Shown: piece after piece, positions 1 to 5,424 of the stretch
Numbering within the stretch: the stretch's first letter is position 1
How the letters are laid out: every line of letters begins with the position of its first letter
Assembly: GCA_027021095.1 (NCBI GenBank)
Contig: JALUUZ010000546.1
Location: forward strand, 1-6,029
Length of the DNA stretch: 6,029 nucleotides
Source: Gammaproteobacteria bacterium
Lineage (GTDB): Bacteria; Pseudomonadota; Gammaproteobacteria; SZUA-21
Direction of reading: 5' to 3'
Notes under the pieces: model-generated
Told to the model about the DNA's origin: nothing
Seen by the model: the letters and a program-made list of their open reading frames with translations, nothing else
Databases searched by the model: none
Position numbers and translations under genes: made by a program

Positions 1-2349
1 GCATCGGACCGGCTGTTCATCGAGTCGTTTCAGCGCGCGCTGTCGATCTTCGACAACTACCACCAAAAGACGATCGACCCGGAAATCAAACAGTACCTGG
101 ACCCGGAGCAGGACCTGGTCGCCTATTTCTGTGCCGAGTTCGGCCTGCATGAAAGCCTGCCGATCTATTCCGGCGGTCTTGGCATTCTTGCAGGCGATCA
201 CTGCAAGGCGGCCAGTGACCTGAACCTGCCGTTCGTTGCCGTCGGCCTGCTCTACCGGCAGGGCTATTTCACCCAGTCGATCGACGCACACGGCAACCAG
301 GTCGCTCATTTCACCCCGAGCAATTTCTATGAACTGGCCATCCGCCCGGTCACGACAGAGGACGGCGATGAATTGATTACCGCCATCCCGGTGGCCGACA
401 GAACCGTCTACATCAAGGTCTGGTATGCCCAGGCAGGGCATATCACACTGTACCTGCTGGACACGGATATCGACAAAAACTCCGACGAGGATCGTTCGAT
501 CACCTACCAGCTCTACGGTGGTGACAAGAATACGCGTATTCAACAGGAGATCATCCTCAGCCTCGGCGGACTCAGGACCCTGCGCACGCTCGGTCACTCA
601 CCGACGGTCTGGCATATCAATGAAGGCCATGCGGCCTTCCTGATCCTCGAACGCTGCCGCGAATATGTCAACCTGGGCATGGATTTCAGTGCGGCACTGG
701 AACTGACTGCCGCCTCGACCGTGTTTACGACCCATACCCCGGTACCGGCCGGCCATGACATCTTCGAACACGAGATGGTGGTGCACTACCTGCGCAACCT
801 GGTCGACGAACTGAATATATCGAACAAGGAGCTGCTGGCACTCGGCGAAAGTGCCGAATCGCCGGGGCATTTCAACATGACTACCCTGGCGCTGCGTGGA
901 TCGCGCTTTCACAATGGTGTCAGCCGGATCCACGGCGGTGTCGCCTCGCGCATGGAAGCCGATATCTGGCCGCAGGTGCCCGCGGAAGAAAACCCGATCG
1001 ACTATGTCACCAACGGGGTGCATATCTATACCTTTCTCGCACATGAATGGATCAACGTGTTCGACATGCGCTTCGGCAACAGCTGGCGCAACGAACTGCT
1101 GAACGTCGACTACTGGGAGCGGATCGATGAAATTCCGAACCACAACTTCTGGAGCGTGCGCCAGTCACTGAAAGCGGAGCTGATCGTCGAAGTCTGCCAG
1201 CGGGTGAAGACCCAGTATCTGCGCCACCAGTACAGCGAGGCCCAGATCGACCGGGTGATCAAGAACCTGACCGAAGACCTGCCTAACACACTGGTGCTGG
1301 GCTTTGCACGCCGCTTCGCGACCTATAAGCGTGCAACCCTGTTTTTCTCGGATCCGGAACGCCTGGCCCGCCTGCTCAACGACAAAGACAAACCGGTCGT
1401 CGTGTTGTTTGCCGGCAAGGCCCACCCCAGCGACATGCCCGGACAGCACCTGATCAAGGTCATCCATGAATTCTCGAAATCCGCCGAGTTCCGCGGCAAG
1501 ATCATCCTGCTGGAAAACTACGACCTGCAGCTCGGCCGCCTGCTGGTCGCCGGTGTCGATGTGTGGCTGAACACTCCCGAATACCCGCTCGAAGCCAGCG
1601 GCACCTCCGGTGAAAAAGCCGGCATGAACGGTGCGCTGAACCTCAGCATTCTCGATGGCTGGTGGGGCGAAGGCTACCACCATGACAATGGTTGGGGCAT
1701 CACGCCGCACGGCCCGCAGTATGACAACACCTACCGTGACCGCCAGGAAGCCAACGAGCTGCTGGACATTCTCGAACACGAAGTGATCCCGACCTATTTT
1801 CAACGCAACGAGAACGGGTTTTCCGAGAAGTGGATCCGCATGTCCAAGGCATCGATGAAATATATCATTCCGCGGTTCAACGCCCAGCGCATGGTCATGG
1901 ACTATGTCAAAAAATTCTACGGCCCGGCGGCGGCGCAGTATGCACGGTTCCACGCTGACAACTATGCCAATGCCTACAAACTCGCCGAATGGAAGAAAAA
2001 GGTGGCCAGCCTGTGGCCTGGCGTATCGATAAAACACGTCCACGCGCTGCCTGCCGCCATCAAGTCGTCGGAAACGATCCCGATCCAGGTCTCGGTCAAC
2101 CTGAACGGGCTGGAGGATACCGACGTGGTCGTCGAATGCTTGTTCGGTACGGAATCGCTGAATGGTGAATTCCACGCCGAGACCTGCCATAAACTGCTGA
2201 CCAAGGGCACAAACGAATTCGACGAGACCCTGTTCGGTCTCGACATCACACCGCCGCTGCCCGGCCTGCAATATTACAAGATACGCATGTACCCGTACCA
2301 CCGGCTGCTGACCCACCCGTTCGAGACAGGGCATATGATCTGGGCCTGA
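1..2349 (+). CDS. glgP: Alpha-glucan (glycogen/maltodextrin) phosphorylase, 5'-truncated by the window edge
   Basis: The frame is open from base 1 to the TGA at 2347-2349 and gives 782 residues. The TTG at 373 is an internal codon, not the start. The family (GT35, TIGR02094 subtype with an N-terminal DUF3417) removes glucose from alpha-1,4-glucan ends as glucose-1-phosphate, using pyridoxal phosphate, in the cytoplasm. Visible landmarks in fragment numbering are: the end of the DUF3417 region (about 1-38); AEFGLHESLPIYSGGLG from 45, followed by ILAGDH; WHINEGH around 204-210; THTPVPAGHD around 244-253; GFARRFATYKRA at 434-445; and the PLP site EASGTSGEKAGMN at 531-543, with the cofactor lysine at 539 (bases 1615-1617). 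The C-terminus ends in RMYPYHRLLTHPFETG...MIWA, as in the full-length DUF3417-type enzymes. By comparison with remembered relatives of about 850 residues, some 70 N-terminal residues are missing. No frameshift or internal stop is seen. Physiological substrate (glycogen or maltodextrin) cannot be decided. Confidence 0.95.
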   Translation, partial: ASDRLFIESFQRALSIFDNYHQKTIDPEIKQYLDPEQDLVAYFCAEFGLHESLPIYSGGLGILAGDHCKAASDLNLPFVAVGLLYRQGYFTQSIDAHGNQVAHFTPSNFYELAIRPVTTEDGDELITAIPVADRTVYIKVWYAQAGHITLYLLDTDIDKNSDEDRSITYQLYGGDKNTRIQQEIILSLGGLRTLRTLGHSPTVWHINEGHAAFLILERCREYVNLGMDFSAALELTAASTVFTTHTPVPAGHDIFEHEMVVHYLRNLVDELNISNKELLALGESAESPGHFNMTTLALRGSRFHNGVSRIHGGVASRMEADIWPQVPAEENPIDYVTNGVHIYTFLAHEWINVFDMRFGNSWRNELLNVDYWERIDEIPNHNFWSVRQSLKAELIVEVCQRVKTQYLRHQYSEAQIDRVIKNLTEDLPNTLVLGFARRFATYKRATLFFSDPERLARLLNDKDKPVVVLFAGKAHPSDMPGQHLIKVIHEFSKSAEFRGKIILLENYDLQLGRLLVAGVDVWLNTPEYPLEASGTSGEKAGMNGALNLSILDGWWGEGYHHDNGWGITPHGPQYDNTYRDRQEANELLDILEHEVIPTYFQRNENGFSEKWIRMSKASMKYIIPRFNAQRMVMDYVKKFYGPAAAQYARFHADNYANAYKLAEWKKKVASLWPGVSIKHVHALPAAIKSSETIPIQVSVNLNGLEDTDVVVECLFGTESLNGEFHAETCHKLLTKGTNEFDETLFGLDITPPLPGLQYYKIRMYPYHRLLTHPFETGHMIWA

Positions 2350-2363
2350 GCCGTGCCGCTCCC

Positions 2364-2396
2364 TTTACAAACCCTGGATCAGGATTATGCTATAAC
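2364..2396 (+). promoter_or_regulatory. Candidate sigma-70 promoter for the PilZ gene
   Basis: The 73-base gap between the phosphorylase stop and the PilZ start holds an extended -10, TGCTATAAC at 2388-2396, with the hexamer TATAAC matching consensus at five of six positions. TTTACA at 2364-2369 resembles a -35 (five of six), but lies 21 bases from that hexamer. It is 16 bases from the alternative hexamer TATGCT at 2386-2391. Transcription would begin near 2402, giving a leader of about 20 bases. No hairpin plus T-tract terminator for the phosphorylase is visible, so read-through from upstream is also possible. Confidence 0.5.
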
Positions 2397-2422
2397 TATG
2401 TCATTGCACAACGGATTCTATC

Positions 2423-3136
2423 TTGGCGACCGGCGAAAAAATCACTGACAAGGAGTTTATCTATACTCTTCTGAAACGCCTGCAGCAGCAAAAAGCCCTT
2501 TTGAGCGTTTCCGTTCCACTCGCGCCCGGCACCTACAACAGCGCGATCCTGAACATCAGCCAGGACAAGACCGAACTGCTGCTCGACGAGCTGCACCCGC
2601 AGGAAGGCCACCTGCAGCTGTTGAAAATCGGCTCGCTGCAGGTCAACAGCCAGTCGTCCGGCACCGGCCTGACTTTCGAAGCCGAGCTGAAAAAAGTCAA
2701 TACCGACGAACAGATCAGTAAATACCATGTGTCGTTTCCAAAGTTCATCTGGTACAACCAGCAACGTGAAACCTTCCGCGTACAGGTAGCCAATGACCTG
2801 CAGTTCAGTGTCGAACTGCAGACCGAAGGCCATGGCGGGATTTCGGGGCAGGTCATCGACATCTCGCAGACGGGGATAGGTGCCAGTTTTGAACACTACC
2901 TGCCGTTCGAACGCGGCGACCTGATCAATCATTGCCGGCTCGTGCTGCCACAGCTCGGCCGTATCGGCTGCCGGCTGATCGTCAAACACATCAAGCATAC
3001 CGAGCATCCCGCGGCGACACATATCGGCGCGATGCTGGTCGATCTCGAAGGCGAGGCGCGCAAGGCCTACCTGCAGACCATCGCCAATATTCAGCGCGAG
3101 ATGATCCGCCGCCATAACAAGGTCAGTTCGCACTGA
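2423..3136 (+). CDS. YcgR-like c-di-GMP receptor with C-terminal PilZ domain
   Basis: The protein has 237 residues and two domains. Residues ~10-105 look like the beta-rich N-terminal YcgR/PilZN domain. Residues ~110-225 form a PilZ domain. Both c-di-GMP-binding signatures are intact: RETFR (RxxxR) at 115-119 and DISQTG (DxSxxG) at 146-151. PilZ proteins of this architecture change conformation on binding c-di-GMP and act on partners such as the flagellar motor (YcgR) or on surface and exopolysaccharide functions. No signal peptide or membrane segment is seen, so it is probably cytoplasmic. The start is TTG at 2423: the frame has a TAA at 2393-2395 and no ATG, GTG or other TTG between. A weak ribosome site, ACGGA at 2411-2415, lies seven bases upstream. 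It follows glgP on the same strand but probably has its own promoter. No flagellar genes are in view, so calling it ycgR would go too far; the partner is unknown. Confidence 0.93.
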   Translation: MATGEKITDKEFIYTLLKRLQQQKALLSVSVPLAPGTYNSAILNISQDKTELLLDELHPQEGHLQLLKIGSLQVNSQSSGTGLTFEAELKKVNTDEQISKYHVSFPKFIWYNQQRETFRVQVANDLQFSVELQTEGHGGISGQVIDISQTGIGASFEHYLPFERGDLINHCRLVLPQLGRIGCRLIVKHIKHTEHPAATHIGAMLVDLEGEARKAYLQTIANIQREMIRRHNKVSSH

Positions 3137-3150
3137 ACGACACAGGCCGT

Positions 3151-3169
3151 TGGTGTGCTGCGCACACCA
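3151..3169. repeat. Perfect 8-bp inverted repeat (hairpin) after the PilZ gene
   Basis: TGGTGTGC at 3151-3158 and GCACACCA at 3162-3169 are exact reverse complements separated by TGC, giving an 8-bp, GC-rich stem with a three-base loop. It begins 14 bases after the PilZ stop codon. The following bases are not T-rich on either strand, so it does not meet the usual picture of an intrinsic terminator. It could still protect the 3' end of the transcript or pause polymerase between the two convergent genes. Confidence 0.6.
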
Positions 3170-3202
3170 TCATGATGAGGCGGGGTGTATTGCATGTACC
3201 AA

Positions 3203-3231
3203 CACCGCGACGAATCATATGATGTCGCGTG
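3203..3231. repeat. Long imperfect palindrome in the convergent spacer
   Basis: The arms CGCGAC (3206-3211) and GTCGCG (3224-3229) flank ATCATATGAT (3214-3223), itself a perfect 10-base palindrome. Two unpaired bases (GA, 3212-3213) interrupt the left arm. Allowing one bulged C, pairing extends outward to 3203 and 3231. The element ends nine bases before the TAG of the minus-strand DUF2064 gene at 3241. There is no T-tract on either side. It could be a protein-binding site or a structure at the 3' ends of both converging transcripts; the sequence does not decide. Confidence 0.6.
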
Positions 3232-3240
3232 ACGATCCTT

Positions 3241-3933
3241 CTACAGGTAAGAAAGGCGGGCCAGGTCCTGCACACGGTCGATATCCGCCAGCGGATCGAG
3301 CAGCAGCGTGCGGCAGCCCAGCCGCCTGGCGCGCTGCAGGGTCGTTTGCAGCACCTTGGGGCCGCCCCAGGGAATACCGTGAAACAGGTGCGGGTCCGCG
3401 ACACGCGTCCCCAGCAGCACGTAGCCGCCATCCCGTGCCGGACCTATGACCAGTTCGGTGCCCTCACGCAATGCGCTGCAAGCGCGTTGCAGATACTGCC
3501 TGTTCAGCGCCGGACAATCGGTGCCGACGATCACGACGTAGTCCGCCTGCCCCAAGCCGTGGCGCAACGCAAACAGCATCCGCTGACCCAGCTGCGCACC
3601 ACACTGCGGCCGAAAACGTAGTGCAGTACGAAAACGCAACGCGGCAAAGACCGGGCAGCGTGGATCCGGGGTATACCAAAGCTCCGTACGCATAAACTCC
3701 CGGTCGGCCAGGCGGCGTACCGTCTCCACGATCAAGCCGGTGGCCAGCCGCGTGGCCGCCTGCACACCGATGGCCGCGGCCAGCCGGGTCTTGACCCTGG
3801 CTGCACAGGGCGACTTGGCAAAGATCTGTAGTATTCCATCTGCAAACAACAATCCGCTGCTCGTTATTTGGTACGCACGGCGCACGCCCCGAAAACCGGC
3901 GATGGCCAGTGGCCTGCAAGGCAGGTCAGCCAC
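3241..3933 (-). CDS. DUF2064 / TIGR04282-family transferase (rSAM/selenodomain-associated transferase 1)
   Basis: This 230-residue reading has the family's nucleotide-diphospho-sugar transferase-like fold markers: FAKSP...RVKTRL at 38-51, PQCGAQLGQRM at 109-119, GTDCPAL at 137-143, GPARDGGYVLLG at 164-175, and DIDRVQDL near the C-terminus. TIGR04282 proteins are GT-A-like enzymes of undetermined substrate that are often encoded beside TIGR04283 glycosyltransferases, as here. The 'arsenosugar biosynthesis' database label is inherited from context in other genomes and nothing here confirms it. The chosen GTG at 3933 overlaps the upstream gene by eight bases (GTGGCTGA), which would suit translational coupling. 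However, family members normally begin a few residues before FAKxP, so the first ~27-33 residues look extra. TTG at 3852 or 3849 are alternative starts. There is no signal peptide, so it is probably cytoplasmic. The family call is firm; the start is not. Confidence 0.88.
   Translation of the reverse strand: MADLPCRPLAIAGFRGVRRAYQITSSGLLFADGILQIFAKSPCAARVKTRLAAAIGVQAATRLATGLIVETVRRLADREFMRTELWYTPDPRCPVFAALRFRTALRFRPQCGAQLGQRMLFALRHGLGQADYVVIVGTDCPALNRQYLQRACSALREGTELVIGPARDGGYVLLGTRVADPHLFHGIPWGGPKVLQTTLQRARRLGCRTLLLDPLADIDRVQDLARLSYL
3913..3925 (-). repeat. Small hairpin directly after the glycosyltransferase stop codon
   Basis: CCTGC at 3913-3917 and GCAGG at 3921-3925 are exact reverse complements separated by three bases. 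On the minus strand the element starts immediately after the TGA (3928-3926) of the family-2 glycosyltransferase. If the DUF2064 gene really starts at a TTG near 3852, this hairpin sits in a true intergenic spacer. If it starts at the GTG at 3933, it lies within the coding region. Confidence 0.35.
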
Positions 3934-4639
3934 TGTACCACCTCGCCAGGCGTGCCGGGCTGATACCGATAAAATACGAAAAACGCATCCACCACATCAG
4001 CAGGATCGTGCGCCACAGGCCGCGCCGCTCCCAGTACCGGCTGGAGACCAGCAGGCAGGCGCGCACGGCGACCGGCCTGGCCAGCTGCTTCAGCCGTTTC
4101 GACAGCGCGATGTCCTCCATGATTGGAATCTGCTCATAGCCGCCGACCGCATGGAACAGGCGTGCGCTGACGAAGATACCCTGGTCGCCGGTCGCGATCC
4201 CGCTCAGGCGCGAACGCAGGTTCATCATCCATTCGACCATGCGCAGACCCGGGGCCCTGCCTGTCAGGCGCACATCGAAGCGGCCCCAGAACAGGCTGTT
4301 GCCTCCGGCTTGTGCGGCAAGCAATGCCAGCGCATCATTGGGCAGAATGACATCGGCATGCAGGAACCAGTAGACCTGCCCACTGGCATGGCGTGCGCCG
4401 AGGTTCATCTGCCGCGCCCTGCCGCGCTCTGAGCGCACTACCCGGTCGACCAGGCCTTGTGCCCGGGCCAGCGTGTCATCCTCACTGCCACCGTCCACCA
4501 GCAGCACTTCATGGCCACGCGCCCTGGCGGACTGCAAGCACTTCAACAACCCAGGCAGCGTGTCCTGTTCATTCAGCACCGGGATGATGATCGAAATCTT
4601 CACCGGGTCGGCAGCTTCTACACGATCGGCACCTGGCAT
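3926..4639 (-). CDS. Family-2 glycosyltransferase, TIGR04283 type (rSAM/selenodomain-associated transferase 2)
   Basis: The 237-residue protein is a GT2, GT-A-fold glycosyltransferase. ISIIIPVLNE at 15-24 opens the nucleotide-sugar-binding region, followed by VDGGSEDDT at 48-56, RGRARQMNLGA at 72-82, LHADV at 93-97 (the DxD-like metal and nucleotide site), GDQGIFV at 151-157 and the PIMEDIALS acidic motif at 172-180. The C-terminus is rich in W, R and hydrophobic residues (YWERRGLWRTILLMWWMRF), suggesting peripheral membrane attachment. The acceptor and donor sugars are unknown. The ATG at 4639 lies six bases after the stop of the upstream lipoprotein gene. No good ribosome site precedes it, and GTG at 4603, just before KISIIIP, is a possible shorter start closer to the usual family N-terminus. 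The gene is second in a three-gene minus-strand cluster and is followed by its frequent companion, the DUF2064 transferase. Confidence 0.92.
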   Translation of the reverse strand: MPGADRVEAADPVKISIIIPVLNEQDTLPGLLKCLQSARARGHEVLLVDGGSEDDTLARAQGLVDRVVRSERGRARQMNLGARHASGQVYWFLHADVILPNDALALLAAQAGGNSLFWGRFDVRLTGRAPGLRMVEWMMNLRSRLSGIATGDQGIFVSARLFHAVGGYEQIPIMEDIALSKRLKQLARPVAVRACLLVSSRYWERRGLWRTILLMWWMRFSYFIGISPARLARWYSG

Positions 4640-4645
4640 CGGCGT

Positions 4646-5080
4646 CTACCATTTGTCGTTTTTGTCTATCCTGATCTCCAGCCCCAGTTGACCGTCGGGC
4701 TTTTTGTAACGATACAGAATATAGAGTCCGCGGTCGAACATCTCTTTCAGTGCGTTGCGCTTTGCTTCGGGAGAGCGTTTGACCAATGTCAGGTAGCGCT
4801 GCTTGACCACCTTGGGATCGATCTTTTCCAGCAGCGCCGGATCCTTCAGTGTAAACTCGAAGATCACGCCCAGCGTGCGGCCTACCTGGTAGATCTTGAT
4901 CTCTTTGAAGGGGGACTTTGGATTGGATTGGTGTAATTTCGCTTTTTTGGTCGTGTTGGCGATCATTCCCTGGATAAAACGCTGACTCTGTGACTCCGGG
5001 CTGCTGCAGGAGACCGCCAGCGCAAACACGGCAAGAACCGCCGTGAATTTTATCGAAAACTTGTGTGCACGATGCTTCAT
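4646..5080 (-). CDS. Predicted small lipoprotein of unknown function
   Basis: I do not recognise this 144-residue protein. It starts at ATG 5080 with a positively charged N-terminus (KHRAHKF), a hydrophobic stretch (residues ~12-23) and a lipobox-like LAVSC ending at Cys25, followed by SSPESQSQ. This fits export and lipid attachment by signal peptidase II. The mature part is lysine-rich and mixed alpha/beta in look, with YQVGRTLGVIFEFTL around 65-80 and a C-terminal strand (LGLEIRIDKNDKW). There is no further cysteine and no enzyme motif that I can see. The frame is open up to 5248, but the ATG at 5080 is preferred because it places the signal sequence at the N-terminus and has GGGA eight bases upstream. 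It is the first gene of the cluster with the two glycosyltransferase-like genes, six bases from the second, which points to co-transcription. Confidence 0.8.
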   Translation of the reverse strand: MKHRAHKFSIKFTAVLAVFALAVSCSSPESQSQRFIQGMIANTTKKAKLHQSNPKSPFKEIKIYQVGRTLGVIFEFTLKDPALLEKIDPKVVKQRYLTLVKRSPEAKRNALKEMFDRGLYILYRYKKPDGQLGLEIRIDKNDKW

Positions 5081-5092
5081 CACTGATTTCCC
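5081..5092 (-). promoter_or_regulatory. Ribosome binding site deciding the lipoprotein start
   Basis: On the minus strand GGGA at 5092-5089 lies eight bases ahead of the ATG at 5080. It supports this start over the longer open frame beginning at 5248, whose extra 56 residues overlap the tRNA promoter region and would bury the signal peptide internally. Confidence 0.55.
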
Positions 5093-5186
5093 AAGCTGGT
5101 TAAATAAAGACAAACACACTACCCCAACTCGTGCAGACGAAACAAGCCCGATCTTACCGTTATCCGGCCGAAAAAGGCCACCTGAT

Positions 5187-5206
5187 CCTGGTGGTACCCC
5201 TGGTGG
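5187..5206 (+). repeat. Short tandem-like direct repeat CCTGGTGG upstream of the tRNA promoter
   Basis: CCTGGTGG occurs at 5187-5194 and again at 5199-5206, a 12-base period, ending about a dozen bases before the -10 element of the tRNA promoter. The first copy also pairs with CCACC at 5178-5182 as a 5-bp inverted repeat. It occupies the place where a -35 element would be expected, and no good -35 hexamer is seen there. It may be chance. Confidence 0.3.
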
Positions 5207-5214
5207 AGATCTTT

Positions 5215-5223
5215 TGCTATACT
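5215..5223 (+). promoter_or_regulatory. Candidate extended -10 promoter of the tRNA-Arg gene
   Basis: TGCTATACT is an extended -10 (TGn plus TATACT, five of six to consensus), placed 35 bases before the mature tRNA. It is followed by GGCTCG, a GC-rich discriminator of the kind found at stringently controlled stable-RNA promoters. No convincing -35 lies 16-18 bases upstream; the extended -10 may compensate. Transcription would start near 5230, giving a leader of about 29 bases that contains a possible 5-bp stem (ACCAG 5235-5239 with CTGGT 5249-5253). Confidence 0.55.
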
Positions 5224-5258
5224 GGCTCGTATCAACCAGTCCGGACACCTGGTCTTGA

Positions 5259-5335
5259 GTCCCCGTGGCACAATTGGATAGCGCGACGCCCTCCTAAGGC
5301 GTAGGTTACAGGTTCGACTCCTGTCGGGGACGCCA
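5259..5335 (+). tRNA. tRNA-Arg, anticodon CCT (reads AGG)
   Basis: The 77-base gene folds as a cloverleaf. The acceptor stem GTCCCCG (5259-5265) pairs with CGGGGAC (5325-5331), followed by discriminator G and encoded CCA (5333-5335). The anticodon stem ACGCC/GGCGT encloses the loop CTCCTAA with anticodon CCT at 5293-5295. The T arm ACAGG/CCTGT encloses TTCGACT. The D loop has the conserved GG at 5276-5277. The D stem GCAC (5268-5271) against GCGC (5281-5284) leaves one A-C mismatch at positions 12-23; the rest pairs normally. Encoded CCA is typical of gammaproteobacteria. It stands alone, divergent from the lipoprotein gene and convergent with the activase-like gene. No T-rich intrinsic terminator is obvious in the 84 bases after it. 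No integrase or second copy of its 3' end is present in the window. Confidence 0.98.
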
Positions 5336-5379
5336 CCTCCTTCTTCAGCCGCATTCCATTGACACCGCTGCCAGCAAGC

Positions 5380-5424
5380 CCTGAACGATGCCGTACTCCG
5401 TTACCGCGCCGCGGTGGCTTCAGG
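5380..5424. repeat. Nested inverted repeat between the tRNA and the convergent activase-like gene
   Basis: CCTGAA at 5380-5385 is the exact reverse complement of TTCAGG at 5419-5424. Inside it, ACCGC (5403-5407) and GCGGT (5411-5415) form a tight GC-rich hairpin with loop GCC. The element spans the end of the spacer and the TGA (5422-5420) of the minus-strand gene. It lacks a T-tract on either strand, so termination is only a possibility. Confidence 0.35.

Noticed and set aside
373..375. TTG at 373 as the phosphorylase start
   Set aside because: The frame continues upstream to base 1 with conserved family sequence, including the GGLG glucan-binding region, so 373 is internal.
598..1143. 181-codon antisense frame in the phosphorylase
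   Set aside because: It is a shadow of the real frame with no motif or ribosome site of its own.
1165..2334. 389-codon open frame antisense to the phosphorylase
   Set aside because: It lies wholly opposite a well-conserved gene with clear motifs, its protein shows no recognisable family, and long antisense frames are expected in GC-rich coding DNA.
2396..3133. 245-codon frame antisense to the PilZ gene
   Set aside because: It mirrors almost exactly the extent of the PilZ gene, whose c-di-GMP motifs show the plus strand is the coding one.
3740..4432. 230-codon plus-strand frame across the two transferase genes
   Set aside because: It spans the junction of two minus-strand genes with firm family motifs; its translation is low-complexity and resembles nothing known.
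5166..5179. GGCC-GAAAAA-GGCC hairpin as a terminator
   Set aside because: The stem is only four base pairs, and no T-tract follows on either strand; it lies in a divergent promoter region where no transcript should end.
5081..5248. 56-residue N-terminal extension of the lipoprotein frame
   Set aside because: It would place the signal peptide and lipobox internally; ATG 5080 has a ribosome site, and the extension overlaps the divergent regulatory region.
5259..5335. tRNA-Arg as an attachment site of an integrated element
   Set aside because: tRNA genes are common integration sites, but no integrase and no second copy of the tRNA 3' end occurs in the window, and the flanking genes look like ordinary chromosome.
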